Shown here in pieces: positions 17,992 through 26,899 of a stretch of 64,000 nt of DNA. Made by a program: the position numbers and the translations under genes. Every line of letters begins with the position of its first letter. The first letter of the stretch is position 1. A model generated the notes under the pieces. It saw only the letters and a list, made by a program, of their open reading frames with translations. It was not told where the DNA came from and ran no database searches. The stretch is from JAHDQI01 sp022705405 (lineage in GTDB: Bacteria > Planctomycetota > Phycisphaerae > Sedimentisphaerales > Anaerohalosphaeraceae), in assembly GCA_029973085.1 (NCBI GenBank), contig JARKTN010000059.1, positions 1 through 64,000 of the forward strand. Reading direction: 5' to 3'.

Positions 17992-19349
17992 GAATACGCT
18001 CCCTTGATCCGGCCGGCCGAGGAAAAGCCCTCATAATTCCGCATGAGCAAATTGGCCTCGATTCGCTGCACCAGATCCAGCGAAACGCTGACCACGATCA
18101 GCAATCCGGTTCCTCCCAGAAAGGATGCGGTGATATAATCGACTCCAAATATCTGCGTCACCACGCTGGGCACCACCGCAATAATCGCCAGAAACGCCGC
18201 TCCAAAATACGTAATTCGAATCATGACCGTTTCCAGATATTCCGCAGTGCGGTAGCCGGGCCGAAGGCCGGGAATAAAACTTCCTCGATCGCGAAGATTT
18301 TTGGCCATATCTTTGGGCTGAAACTGAACCGTAGTCCAGAAATAAGCAAATACGAAGATCAGAACGATATACACCACGTTGTAGGTATAGGCCATCGGCC
18401 GAAAGGCCTCCATAATCTTCTGCATAACGACCGATCCGCCCAGCGCTTCGATCCGAGCCAACTGCTGCAGGATAATCGGCGGAAACATCATCAGCGAGGA
18501 GGCAAAAATAATCGGCATCACGCCTCCGTGATTGACCCGCAAAGGCAGGTAGTGGCGAGCCCCCCCGTACATCCGGTGGCCGCGCATCTGTTTGGCCTGC
18601 TGAATCGGAATGCGGCGCTGACCCTGTGTGATCAGAATCGCCCCGGCCACCACGAGCACAAAGGCCGCAACCAGAAACACCAGCGTTAAGATTCCGTAGG
18701 TGCCCGGTTCGGAAGCGACCCGCAGATCGGTCTTTTCGATTACCCCGATCACGGCGGCGGGCATTCTGGCCAGAATGCCGGCCATAATAATTAAACTGAT
18801 GCCGTTTCCGATTCCGTATTCATCAATCTGCTCGCCCAGCCACATCAGAAAGATCGTGCCGGCGGTCATTCCCAGCACCCCCATGATGATCGCCCGCAAG
18901 TGCATTCCCGGATAGGTATATCCATCCAGCGCCGCCATGCGCATGAACATCAGCGCCTGGATGATGCAAAGCGGAACCGTCAGATACCGCGTATATTCAT
19001 TGATTTTTTTATGCCCGCTGGCGCCTTCCTGACGAAGTTTGCGAAGCGGGGGATAAATCTCGCCCAGCAGCATCAGAATAATCGAGGCCGAAATATACGG
19101 CATAATTCCAAGCCCGAACAGACTGCTGTGGCTGAGCGTGCCGCCGGTAAACATTTGCAGGGTCTCAGCCGCTCGTCCCAGCGGCGTTTCCTTGTCCCGG
19201 CTGGCCGCCTGTTTGGTAATCTGTTCCTGGTCAAAGCCCGGCACCGGAATATGATAACCAATCCGGTAAATCACCAGCAGCGCAATGGTAAACAGGATCT
19301 TGTTTCGCAGATCCGGAATCTTAAAAATATTGGCAAATGTTCCCAGCAT
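17988..19349 (-). CDS. secY: Preprotein translocase subunit SecY
   Basis: Channel subunit of the Sec translocon in the inner membrane. 453 residues, ten membrane helices. The IPVPG plug region, GIMPYISASIILMLL (TM2), GNGISLIIMAGI (TM4-5) and the C-terminal LMRNYEGF are present. An extra segment of about 20 polar residues precedes TM2 (residues about 44-64). It lies between rplO and adk. Confidence 0.97.
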   Translation of the reverse strand: MLGTFANIFKIPDLRNKILFTIALLVIYRIGYHIPVPGFDQEQITKQAASRDKETPLGRAAETLQMFTGGTLSHSSLFGLGIMPYISASIILMLLGEIYPPLRKLRQEGASGHKKINEYTRYLTVPLCIIQALMFMRMAALDGYTYPGMHLRAIIMGVLGMTAGTIFLMWLGEQIDEYGIGNGISLIIMAGILARMPAAVIGVIEKTDLRVASEPGTYGILTLVFLVAAFVLVVAGAILITQGQRRIPIQQAKQMRGHRMYGGARHYLPLRVNHGGVMPIIFASSLMMFPPIILQQLARIEALGGSVVMQKIMEAFRPMAYTYNVVYIVLIFVFAYFWTTVQFQPKDMAKNLRDRGSFIPGLRPGYRTAEYLETVMIRITYFGAAFLAIIAVVPSVVTQIFGVDYITASFLGGTGLLIVVSVSLDLVQRIEANLLMRNYEGFSSAGRIKGAYS

Positions 19350-19376
19350 ATTCTCTGTCCTTCCGTGTTAAGGCCG

Positions 19377-19826
19377 TCAGGCCACAACCTGCGCTGTTCC
19401 TCCGCATCCGGAAATCTTCTGCTCTGCGCTTTTGCTGAATTTGTGTGCAGAGACAATCAGTTTTTTGGTCAGTTCGCCGTCTCCCAGGATCTTCACCCGG
19501 CTCCGCTGATTGTTGACCAGTCCGGCGCCGACCAGTTCGCCGATTCCAATGGAGGCGCCGTCCTTAAAGGTTCGCTCCAACTGGGCCACGTTGACAATCT
19601 CATACCGCACAGTAAACTGGGCGTTGTTAAAGCCCCGTTTGGCCAGCCGGCGAAACAGCGGCATCTGCCCCCCTTCAAACGCCAGATGAATCGAGAATCC
19701 GGAACGGCTTTTATAACCCTTATGGCCGCGGCCGGAGGTTTTTCCGTGACCGCTGCCTGTGCCCCGGCCCACTCGTTTGCGTTTTTTATTCGCCCCGACC
19801 CTGGCTGTAATTTCATCGTTTAGCAT
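19377..19826 (-). CDS. rplO: 50S ribosomal protein uL15
   Basis: Late-assembly large-subunit protein. 149 residues from the ATG at 19826; the Gly/Arg/Lys-rich N-terminus (KRVGRGTGSGHGKTSGRGHKG) and the beta-sandwich core are present. A GTG at 19841 overlaps the end of rpsE and is an alternative start. It directly follows rpsE; the rpmD (uL30) gene usually found between them is missing. Confidence 0.96.
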   Translation of the reverse strand: MLNDEITARVGANKKRKRVGRGTGSGHGKTSGRGHKGYKSRSGFSIHLAFEGGQMPLFRRLAKRGFNNAQFTVRYEIVNVAQLERTFKDGASIGIGELVGAGLVNNQRSRVKILGDGELTKKLIVSAHKFSKSAEQKISGCGGTAQVVA

Positions 19827-19834
19827 GATCGCAC

Positions 19835-20350
19835 TCACCACTTTTTAACAACTTCGACATCCACCCCGCGGGCGGATTCGATGGTTTCCTGATCCCGTAA
19901 CTTTCCCAACCCGTCCATGACGGCCTTGACCACGTTCTTGGCCGAACGGCTGCCGTTGATCTTGGTCAATACATTGCGAACTCCGGCATACTCCAGAACC
20001 GCCCGCGCGCTGGAACCGGCGATGACGCCCGTACCCGGACTGGCCGGCAGCATTGTAATCTGAGTAGCGCGGCATCGGCCGATCACCTCATGGGGAATCG
20101 TCTGCCCGACTACCGGAATCTGCTGCAAATTCTTCTTGGCGTCTTTGATGGCCTTTTCTACGGCCGGCGGCACCTCGTTGGCCTTGCCGTATCCGATCCC
20201 CACCGTTCCGTTGCGGTCTCCGACCACCACCAGGGCCGAAAAACTGAATCGGCGTCCGCCTTTGACTACCTTGGCATTGCGAAAAACCTTTACCACGGTA
20301 TCTTCCAGCGGTTGTTCGCCCTGCATTGTCATTCTGCTTTCGTCAGCCAA
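19835..20350 (-). CDS. rpsE: 30S ribosomal protein uS5
   Basis: Small-subunit protein at the mRNA entry channel, important for fidelity. 171 residues. Double-stranded-RNA-binding S5 domain (RRFSFSALVVVGDRNGTVGIGYGKA) and the C-terminal domain with PASPGTGVIAG and VRNVLTKINGS. Followed at once by rplO. Confidence 0.97.
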   Translation of the reverse strand: MADESRMTMQGEQPLEDTVVKVFRNAKVVKGGRRFSFSALVVVGDRNGTVGIGYGKANEVPPAVEKAIKDAKKNLQQIPVVGQTIPHEVIGRCRATQITMLPASPGTGVIAGSSARAVLEYAGVRNVLTKINGSRSAKNVVKAVMDGLGKLRDQETIESARGVDVEVVKKW

Positions 20351-20398
20351 CTTAATTCTCCCGTTCTAAGGGTCCGTTGCTCAACGTCTGATTTACTG

Positions 20399-20764
20399 TT
20401 AAAAGACCAGGCCCGCTTCTCGAACCGCATCGGCCAGCGCCTTGATGCGTCCGTGATATTTATACCCGTTTCGATCAAAGCAAACGGCTTTGATCCCGAT
20501 ATCCATGGCCTGTTTGGCCAGGGCTGTTCCCACGCTTTTGGCCGCTTCTTTGTTGCCGCCGTATTTAATATGATCCCGCAGGGCCCGCGCCTGTGTGCTC
20601 GAAGACACCAGGATCGCTGCGGCGACATCGTCTATAATCTGAGCATAGATATGACGGCCGGAACGAAACACCGTCAATCGCGGACGCTCCGGAGTGCCGA
20701 AGATTCGCTTCCGCGAGCGGTAATTACGCCGCTGTCTGGCTCTTTCTATTCGTTCTTTCTGCAT
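20399..20764 (-). CDS. rplR: 50S ribosomal protein uL18
   Basis: Binds 5S rRNA in the central protuberance. 121 residues: basic N-terminus RARQRRNYRSRKRIFGTPERPRL in short runs, RSGRHIYAQIIDD, and the C-terminal FDRNGYKYHGRIKALADAVREAGL. Usual position between rplF and rpsE. Confidence 0.97.
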   Translation of the reverse strand: MQKERIERARQRRNYRSRKRIFGTPERPRLTVFRSGRHIYAQIIDDVAAAILVSSSTQARALRDHIKYGGNKEAAKSVGTALAKQAMDIGIKAVCFDRNGYKYHGRIKALADAVREAGLVF

Positions 20765-20787
20765 AATTTATGGTCCTTATTCTTCGA

Positions 20788-21360
20788 TTATCCGCCGGAA
20801 GCAAAGGCCTTGCCTTCCTTGCGAATCACATGTTCATCGCTGTATCGAATCCCTTTGCCCTGATAGGGCTCCGGCGGTTTGACTTTGCGGATTTCGGCGG
20901 CAAACTGTCCCAAAGACTGCTTATCCGCGCTGGACAGCAGAAAAACCGCCGGCACTTCATTGCCTTTGGCCGCTGCGGTCTTGATCTCGACCTTGACATC
21001 CTCGGGGATTTTCAGTTCCGCCGGTTGTGCATAGCCGACTGTTAAAACCAGTTTGCCGCTTTGCTCCTTGACGTTGTAACCAGTCCCGAAAATCTGCATT
21101 TCCTGCTGAAACCCGCTCGTTACGCCGATGACCATATTGTTCAGCAGAGACCGCGTAGTCCCGTGAAAAGCCCGGTTCTGTCGATTGGCCGGATCCGGAT
21201 TGACAATCTCGATCCGGTTGTTTTCTATTTTCACCTGAATCTCCGGCCGACAGGTCATCTGCAGCGTGCCTTTGGGCCCGGTAATCTTGACGGCCTGACC
21301 GGACTGCTCTACTTTGACCCCGCTGGGAATTTCAATCGCTTTTTTTCCTATTCGACTCAT
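20788..21360 (-). CDS. rplF: 50S ribosomal protein uL6
   Basis: Large-subunit protein near the GTPase centre. 190 residues with two L6 repeats: MSRIGKKAIEIPSGV at the start, GVTSGFQQEMQIFGTGY in the middle, and PPEPYQGKGIRYSDE near the end. The start codon abuts the rpsH stop (1-base spacing). Confidence 0.97.
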   Translation of the reverse strand: MSRIGKKAIEIPSGVKVEQSGQAVKITGPKGTLQMTCRPEIQVKIENNRIEIVNPDPANRQNRAFHGTTRSLLNNMVIGVTSGFQQEMQIFGTGYNVKEQSGKLVLTVGYAQPAELKIPEDVKVEIKTAAAKGNEVPAVFLLSSADKQSLGQFAAEIRKVKPPEPYQGKGIRYSDEHVIRKEGKAFASGG

Positions 21361-21759
21361 TTAGCTCACCGTACAAAGTAATTCGCCGCCTACATTCTCC
21401 CGACGGCAGACTCGATCGCTCATCACGCCTTTACTGGTGGAAACTATCGCAATGCCCATTCCATTCAGCACCCGGGGCAAATCCGCAGCGCCGCGATACA
21501 TCCGCCGGCCGGGCTTGCTGGCCCGTTCCAGATCCTGAATCACCGGACTGCCTTCCGGCGTGTATTTGAGAAACACGCGAAGCACATCCTGCCGGGGATC
21601 TTCGATCCGGTCATATCCAAGGATATAGCCCTCTTCTTTCAGCACATCGGCAATGCCCTGACAGATCTTTGTGGCTTTCACCTTGACCTGCGGACGGCCG
21701 ATCGCCGAGGCGTTTCGAATTCTTGTTAACATATCCGCAATCGGATCACTCAAGCTCAT
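21361..21759 (-). CDS. rpsH: 30S ribosomal protein uS8
   Basis: Central 16S rRNA binder; in E. coli its protein also regulates the spc operon. 132 residues from the ATG at 21759 (MSLSDPIADMLTRIRNA), which has GGAG 9 bases upstream. The in-frame TTG at 21771 overlaps that site. The C-terminal GIAIVSTSKGVMSDRVCRR motif is intact. Confidence 0.97.
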   Translation of the reverse strand: MSLSDPIADMLTRIRNASAIGRPQVKVKATKICQGIADVLKEEGYILGYDRIEDPRQDVLRVFLKYTPEGSPVIQDLERASKPGRRMYRGAADLPRVLNGMGIAIVSTSKGVMSDRVCRRENVGGELLCTVS

Positions 21760-21792
21760 GGACAACTCCAACTCAATAAGGGTCTATCGGGC

Positions 21793-21978
21793 CTACCAGC
21801 TGGCTTTCTTGACGCCCGGTATCTTGCCTTCATTGGCCATCTTGCGGAAGCAAATTCGACAAATTTTGAATTTGCGATACACCGCGCGGGCCCGGCCGCA
21901 GATTTCGCAGCGAGTATAGCCGCGGCTTCGATATTTCGGCTTTTTTTTAACTTTATTTTCCAGCGCCTTGGTGGACAT
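21793..21978 (-). CDS. rpsN: 30S ribosomal protein uS14, zinc (type Z) form
   Basis: 61 residues, the short zinc-binding form of uS14. The ligands are CEICGRARAVYRKFKICRICFRK read in two pairs: Cys-x2-Cys near 24-27 and Cys-x2-Cys near 40-43. Position rplE-rpsN-rpsH is standard. Confidence 0.97.
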   Translation of the reverse strand: MSTKALENKVKKKPKYRSRGYTRCEICGRARAVYRKFKICRICFRKMANEGKIPGVKKASW

Positions 21979-22010
21979 ACAGGTCTCCCATTGGTTCTTT
22001 TTGAAACGGC

Positions 22011-22550
22011 TTACGAGCGGAACGGCATGCCGAACAACCGCAGCATCTCCCGTCCTTCTTCATCCGTTTTTGCGCTTGTGACAAACGTAATATTCATACC
22101 CTGGTTTATTTCGATTCGGGCCGGATCAATTTCCGGAAACGCGCTTTGCTCATCCAGACCCATGGAATAGTTTCCGTGCCCGTCAAAGCCATTCGGATTG
22201 AGGCCTCGAAAGTCTTTGACTCGCGGAATCGCCAGGTTAATCAGTCGATCCATAAATTCATACATCCGCTCCCGTCGCAGCGTCACCTTCAGTCCAGTCT
22301 TGTCGCCCTGGCGTACCTTAAAGTTGGACACGCTCTTCTTGGCCTGGCAGACCAAGGGCTTCTGTCCGGTAATGACGGTCAGATCTTTGATCGCCGTGTC
22401 CAGATATTTCTTATCCTGAGTAGCCCGGCCGATGCCCATCGAGACCACGATCTTCTGCATCCGCGGAACGGCCATGGGGCTCCGATAGCCGAACTTTTCC
22501 GTCAGCGCCGGAACAATCTTTGCCTTATAAACGCCTTTCAAACGAGCCAT
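22011..22550 (-). CDS. rplE: 50S ribosomal protein uL5
   Basis: 5S rRNA binder that contacts P-site tRNA. 179 residues: MARLKGVYKAKIVPAL, KIVVSMGIG, the GQKPLVCQAKKSVSNFK loop, and FPEIDPARIEINQGMNIT near the end. Complete. Confidence 0.97.
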   Translation of the reverse strand: MARLKGVYKAKIVPALTEKFGYRSPMAVPRMQKIVVSMGIGRATQDKKYLDTAIKDLTVITGQKPLVCQAKKSVSNFKVRQGDKTGLKVTLRRERMYEFMDRLINLAIPRVKDFRGLNPNGFDGHGNYSMGLDEQSAFPEIDPARIEINQGMNITFVTSAKTDEEGREMLRLFGMPFRS

Positions 22551-22575
22551 ACTGCTTCACTTTCGTTTATGAATT

Positions 22576-22911
22576 TCACTGCTTGGCTTTTCGTACAATA
22601 CCGATCTCAGTCCCGTCCAGGGCCTGCCGTTTCTTAACGCCCTTGCCGTCGGTCACAAAACGCACCCGGGTGCCTTTGCCGCTTTTGGGATTAACCGGCA
22701 GCAGATTGCTGATATGAATCGGCCGCTCGATCCGAATCCGACCGCCCTGCGGGTTCCGCTGAGACGGACGAACATGCTTATGGGCCAGGTTCACCCCTTC
22801 CACCAGCGCCTGCTGTTTGTCCGGAATAACCCGCATCACCCGGCCGGTGACCCCTTTCTGATCGCCCGAGATGACCTCTATCAGATCCCCTTTTTTAATA
22901 TGCTGTGCCAT
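22576..22911 (-). CDS. rplX: 50S ribosomal protein uL24
   Basis: Assembly initiator of the large subunit. 111 residues from the ATG at 22911 (MAQHIKKGDLIEVISGD); a GTG at 22920 is an alternative start. KOW motif GDLIEVISGDQKGVTGRV and the AHKHVRPSQRNPQGG segment are present. The ribosome site (GAGTG) is weak. Confidence 0.95.
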   Translation of the reverse strand: MAQHIKKGDLIEVISGDQKGVTGRVMRVIPDKQQALVEGVNLAHKHVRPSQRNPQGGRIRIERPIHISNLLPVNPKSGKGTRVRFVTDGKGVKKRQALDGTEIGIVRKAKQ

Positions 22912-22935
22912 AATTTTCACTCAACGTCCAAACGG

Positions 22936-23328
22936 TTATACGACTTCGCTGGCCAGCGAAATAATTTTCATGAAGTTCTTTTCACGAAGTTCACGGGCCA
23001 CGGCTCCGAAAATGCGCGTTCCCACCGGATTCTTCTCACTGTCGATCATCACGGCCGCGTTGCTGTCAAAACGGACATAACTTCCGTCCGGACGCCGGAT
23101 CGGATAGCGCGTCCGAATGATCACGCACTTGTGCACCTTTTTCTTGTCCAGCTGACAGGTGGGCAGGTGTTTTTTGATCGCCACACAGACAATATCTCCG
23201 ATGCTCGCGGTCACCCGCCCGCGTTTGCCCCGGTGCCCGGCGCTGCTTTTGCCCAGCACCCGGATACACTGAGCGGTTTTTACGCCGCTGTTGTCAGCGA
23301 TTTCCAGCATGGTTTCCTGTTGTATCAC
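22936..23328 (-). CDS. rplN: 50S ribosomal protein uL14
   Basis: Large-subunit protein at the intersubunit face. 130 residues, about 8 longer than E. coli uL14. MIQQETMLEIADNSGVKTAQCIRV starts the protein; RRPDGSYVRFDSNAAV and the C-terminal LREKNFMKIISLASEVV are conserved. Confidence 0.97.
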   Translation of the reverse strand: MIQQETMLEIADNSGVKTAQCIRVLGKSSAGHRGKRGRVTASIGDIVCVAIKKHLPTCQLDKKKVHKCVIIRTRYPIRRPDGSYVRFDSNAAVMIDSEKNPVGTRIFGAVARELREKNFMKIISLASEVV

Positions 23329-23339
23329 GGCTGCATCCT

Positions 23340-23603
23340 TTACTCTATGACCGCTTTTTGCAAAATATTCATCAGCCGCCAGCTCTTGCGCTTGCTGATC
23401 GGACGGCAGGGAACGATTTCCACAAAATCCCCGATTCCGGCCGCATTGGTCGGATCGTGCACTGCCAGTTTCGTCCGCCGGCGGATATACTTCCCGTAAT
23501 ACGGGTGCTTCATCGTGTAATCAATCTGCACCACGACGCTCTTGTCGCCGCTTTTGCTGACGACGGTTCCCCGTTCTTTTTTTATAACCTTCGCTGTTTC
23601 CAT
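23340..23603 (-). CDS. rpsQ: 30S ribosomal protein uS17
   Basis: Primary 16S rRNA binder, one OB-fold. 87 residues: KKERGTVVSKSGDKSVVV, HPYYGKYIRRRTKLAVHD, and GDFVEIVPCRPISKRKSWRL. Six bases after the rpmC stop. Confidence 0.97.
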   Translation of the reverse strand: METAKVIKKERGTVVSKSGDKSVVVQIDYTMKHPYYGKYIRRRTKLAVHDPTNAAGIGDFVEIVPCRPISKRKSWRLMNILQKAVIE

Positions 23604-23609
23604 AAAATC

Positions 23610-23807
23610 TTACCGGCCCTTCAGTTCGTCTTCTCGCATTACGGTTTTGATCCGGGCGATATCCCGACGGATATTTCGGATCACATGACGATTCTGCAGA
23701 TTTTCTGTCACCGCCTGGCAGCGCAGTTCAAATACCTTTCGCTGCAGATCCTGCAGTTTTTCCAGTCGCTCGTCGCTTCGCAGTTCACGGACTTCGCTGA
23801 TCTTCAT
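23610..23807 (-). CDS. rpmC: 50S ribosomal protein uL29
   Basis: Exit-tunnel rim protein that contacts trigger factor and SRP. 65 residues, two helices: MKISEVRELRSDERLEKLQD and the RDIARIKTVMREDEL end. Located between rplP and rpsQ. Confidence 0.96.
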   Translation of the reverse strand: MKISEVRELRSDERLEKLQDLQRKVFELRCQAVTENLQNRHVIRNIRRDIARIKTVMREDELKGR

Positions 23808-23820
23808 ATAAATCCCTTGA

Positions 23821-24243
23821 TTAGCCGAGCGAATGCCGGCGGGTTACAAAACGGCAGCGGACAGGCATCTTGTGCGCCACGCGAAGCAGAGCTTCCTTGG
23901 CCACTTCCTCTTCCACGCCGCCGATCTCAAACATTATAGTTCCCGGTTTTATGCGGGCCACCCATCCGGCCACCTCCGCCTTGCCCTTGCCCATTCGGGT
24001 TTCCAGGGGCTTGGCGCTGTAGGAATGATCCGGAAAAATCCGAATGTACACCTTGCCCTCGCGGCGCAGATAATGGGTCGCCGCCACACGGCCGGCCTCT
24101 ATCTGACGGCCGGTGATCCAGTGCGCCGTCAGCGACTGAAGACCGTATTCCCCAAAAGCCACATAGTTCTTTCGGGTGGCCACCCCTTTGAGGGTGCCGC
24201 GCTGATGTTTCCGATATTTTACTCGTTTCGGCATTAACGCCAT
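23821..24243 (-). CDS. rplP: 50S ribosomal protein uL16
   Basis: Large-subunit protein near the A site. 140 residues. Two in-frame ATG codons (24243 and 24234) are possible; the first has GGAAG 7 bases upstream, so I take it, although the family usually starts MPKRVKYRKHQRG as at the second. The core GEYGLQSLTAHWITGRQIEA is intact. Confidence 0.96.
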   Translation of the reverse strand: MALMPKRVKYRKHQRGTLKGVATRKNYVAFGEYGLQSLTAHWITGRQIEAGRVAATHYLRREGKVYIRIFPDHSYSAKPLETRMGKGKAEVAGWVARIKPGTIMFEIGGVEEEVAKEALLRVAHKMPVRCRFVTRRHSLG

Positions 24244-24272
24244 GTCTGAACTTCCTCTCTACGCAATGCGTT

Positions 24273-25061
24273 CTATTCCGAAGAACCGGCAATCGACTCG
24301 CTGGATTCGGCTCCGGCAGACGCCTCGTCCTGTCCGGCGGAAAATTCCCGACCGCGATCCCGCGGTCCGCGGCGGGACCGCGCAGGTCGCCTCGGTTTGC
24401 CCGGAGCCTTGGCAGAAATTTCTTCTCCGAATTTGCCTTTATAAATCCATACCTTAATACCGATCGACCCATAGGTCGTCCGGGCGGTGGCGGTTCCATA
24501 ATCCACATTCGCATCCAGCGTATGCAGCGGAATGGCGCCCATTTTCTGGGTTTCGCTTCGGGCGATTTCCGCTCCCGCCAGACGTCCGCCGCAAATAATC
24601 TTCACTCCAAGCGCTCCGGCATTCATGGTATTCTCGCAGGCCATTTTCATAGCCCGTCGATACGCCGCACGCTTTTTCAGCTGCTCGCTGATCCCTTCCG
24701 CCACCAGCGTGGCGTCCAGGTTCGGCTCCTTGATCTCAATTACGTTTATGCTGACTTTTCGATCAATCAGTTCCTCCAGTTCTTCCCGGAGTTTATCCAC
24801 CTCTGCCCCGCGTGGGCCAATCACCATTCCCGGGCGGGCCGTATGCAGCGTCACTTTCACTTCGTTACGGGTCCGCGCAATCTCAACTTTTGAGACCGCC
24901 GCATAAGGCGGCTGGCGATTGAATTTCTTATCAATAAAAGTCCGAAGTTTATGGTCCTCGATCAGAAATTCTCCGTAATTGGCCTTGGGAGCAAACCAGG
25001 TACTCTGCCACGGCAGTGTGATCCCTGTTCGAAAACCGGTTGGTGATGTCTTCTGACCCAT
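24273..25061 (-). CDS. rpsC: 30S ribosomal protein uS3
   Basis: Head protein at the mRNA entry site with helicase activity. 262 residues. KH domain with GPRGAEVDKLREELEEL, C-terminal domain with VKIICGGRLAGAEIARSE. After the usual end near residue 215 comes a tail of about 45 residues, first basic (RRPARSRRGPRDRGR) then rich in Ala, Ser, Glu. Such tails are variable. Confidence 0.97.
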   Translation of the reverse strand: MGQKTSPTGFRTGITLPWQSTWFAPKANYGEFLIEDHKLRTFIDKKFNRQPPYAAVSKVEIARTRNEVKVTLHTARPGMVIGPRGAEVDKLREELEELIDRKVSINVIEIKEPNLDATLVAEGISEQLKKRAAYRRAMKMACENTMNAGALGVKIICGGRLAGAEIARSETQKMGAIPLHTLDANVDYGTATARTTYGSIGIKVWIYKGKFGEEISAKAPGKPRRPARSRRGPRDRGREFSAGQDEASAGAESSESIAGSSE

Positions 25062-25079
25062 AGATTCCTCAATTTCCCT

Positions 25080-25628
25080 CTAAGACTGTGTTACGGTCAC
25101 ATAAATATGACTGGCTTCTTTGCGGATCGGATGAGCGCGGCCGCGATCCTTGGGCCTCCAGGCCTTGGTTCCGATCCGACGGCCCGCCCCGTCCACACGG
25201 ACCTCGCTTACAATCAGATTGTCCACATCCGCTTCCTGCTCATCGGCGCTGGCGACGGCGCTTTGCAGAACCTTTCGCACCGTCTCGGCCGCGCGCTTGT
25301 TGGTAAACTTCAGCAGATCCAGGGCATCCTGCACGCCACGGCCGGCGATCAGCTGCGTCACCAGCCGAACCTTTCGGGGCGACATAGGGGCGTACCGATA
25401 ACAGGCGCTCCATTCCGAAATTTCCTGTTTTTCCACGCCCAGAGCCGCGGCCAAATGATCGATATCCGCACTGGCCGGCCGGGGAACAAACAGCCCTTTT
25501 TTCCAGTTGAAAAGGGCGGCAGCGGCCTGCTTTTCCTTGCGGCCGCCTCGAGCCAGATAAGCGGCCAGTACGCTTGAGGACGTCTTTTTCTGCCGGCAAA
25601 TCTTGTTTAATTTTTTGACGCTTAACAT
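25080..25628 (-). CDS. rplV: 50S ribosomal protein uL22 with N-terminal XRE-like extension
   Basis: uL22 lines the exit tunnel. 182 residues against about 110 in E. coli. The normal protein starts near residue 76 (CYRYAPMSPRKVRLV) and includes TNKRAAETVRKVLQSAVA and the C-terminal SHIYVTV. Residues 1-73 are an added domain: LAAYLARGG, NWKKGLFVPRP, then DIDHLAAALGVEKQEISEW, a helix pattern like that of Cro/CI (XRE) helix-turn-helix proteins. The ATG at 25628 has an AAGGT-type site, and no in-frame Met lies near residue 70 that could serve as a short start except Met82 inside the core, so the extension is probably translated. Confidence 0.93.
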   Translation of the reverse strand: MLSVKKLNKICRQKKTSSSVLAAYLARGGRKEKQAAAALFNWKKGLFVPRPASADIDHLAAALGVEKQEISEWSACYRYAPMSPRKVRLVTQLIAGRGVQDALDLLKFTNKRAAETVRKVLQSAVASADEQEADVDNLIVSEVRVDGAGRRIGTKAWRPKDRGRAHPIRKEASHIYVTVTQS

Positions 25629-25705
25629 ACCTTTTTTACCTTATCTGTATTTTCTGCAGTTTCGGATTGCCTGTCTTAAATCCGCTGCCTGACGAAGGCG
25701 ACTGG

Positions 25706-25978
25706 TTACTCTTTTTTCTTCTCGCCGGAGTGGCCCTTGAAAATCCGGGTCAACGAAAACTCGCCCAGCTTGTGACCCACCATATCTTCCGTAATAAACA
25801 CCTTATGAAAAATCTTGCCGTTGTGAACCAGAAACGTATAGCCCACAAACTCCGGAATAATCGTGCAGGCCCGCGCCCAGGTCTTGATCGGGTCTTTGAT
25901 GCCGGATTCAATCTGTCTTTGTACCTTTCGGTACAGTTTCTCATCAACATACGGGCCTTTTCTTTGTGATCGTCCCAT
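25706..25978 (-). CDS. rpsS: 30S ribosomal protein uS19
   Basis: Head protein at the A-site finger bridge. 90 residues. MGRSQRKGPYVDEKLYRKV start; TIIPEFVGYTFLVHNGKIF and GHKLGEFSLTRIFKGH are the conserved core. Between rplB and rplV as usual. Confidence 0.97.
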   Translation of the reverse strand: MGRSQRKGPYVDEKLYRKVQRQIESGIKDPIKTWARACTIIPEFVGYTFLVHNGKIFHKVFITEDMVGHKLGEFSLTRIFKGHSGEKKKE

Positions 25979-26022
25979 TCACTTACCTCGTCTCGGATCC
26001 TCTGGTTATCCCGTTTGACTTT

Positions 26023-26877
26023 TTACAATACCAACTGAACGCCCCGGCGGCTCCTGCGCCGGCGGATGATATGCCGACTGCTGGTCTTGCGCGGATTGCG
26101 TGTTTTGCCGCCTTTGGCCAATACGCCGGTCGGCGAGCAGGGATGCCGTCCGCCGTTGGCTCGGCCTTCGCCGCCGCCCATCGGATGGGCCACCGGGTTC
26201 ATCGCCTTGCCACGGACATGCGGCCGAAGTCCCATATGACGTTTGCGACCGGCTTTTCCGATCTTGACGTGCTGAAAATCGGCATTGCTCAACTGTCCAA
26301 TGGTCGCCCGGCATTCTTTGCGCACCCGCCGCATTTCTCCGCTGGGCAGAATAATCGTCGCCCAATCCCCTTCTTTGGCCATCAGCCGTGCAACGCCGCC
26401 GGCCGTACGGACCAGTTTGCCGCCCTGACCGGCGTGCATTTCAATATTATGAATCTCAACGCCCACCGGAACCGATTGAAGCGGCATCGCATTGCCGATC
26501 TTCGGTTCGACCAACTGGCCGCTCTCGACGGTCTGGTTTACGCCCAGACCCTGCGGCGCCAGAATATAGCGTTTTTCGCCGTCTTCATACTGAACCAGCG
26601 AAATAAAACAATTCCGGTTGGGATCGTACTCTATGGTCAGCACCTTGGCCGACATATCGTCCTTGTTCCGCTTAAAATCAATAATTCGATAAATCCGCCG
26701 CGCCCCGCCCCCGCGATAGCGAACCGTCGTCTGGCCCTTGTGATTACGCCCGCCGCTTTTTTTGATCCGCTTGCAAAGCCCCTTTTCCGGACGTGTTGCC
26801 GTCAGTTCTTTTTTATAATCAATCACCGAGGCGTTCCGTCGGCCCGGACTGGTCGGTTTATATATGCGTATCGCCAT
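26023..26877 (-). CDS. rplB: 50S ribosomal protein uL2
   Basis: Needed for subunit joining and peptidyl-transferase activity. 284 residues. MAIRIYKPTSPGRRNASV start, GGGARRIYRIIDFKRNK, and the C-terminal NPVAHPMGGGEGRANGGRHP containing the conserved His near the catalytic centre. Complete. Confidence 0.98.
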   Translation of the reverse strand: MAIRIYKPTSPGRRNASVIDYKKELTATRPEKGLCKRIKKSGGRNHKGQTTVRYRGGGARRIYRIIDFKRNKDDMSAKVLTIEYDPNRNCFISLVQYEDGEKRYILAPQGLGVNQTVESGQLVEPKIGNAMPLQSVPVGVEIHNIEMHAGQGGKLVRTAGGVARLMAKEGDWATIILPSGEMRRVRKECRATIGQLSNADFQHVKIGKAGRKRHMGLRPHVRGKAMNPVAHPMGGGEGRANGGRHPCSPTGVLAKGGKTRNPRKTSSRHIIRRRRSRRGVQLVL

Positions 26878-26899
26878 AAGTCACACTTCCTTTGCCTGG

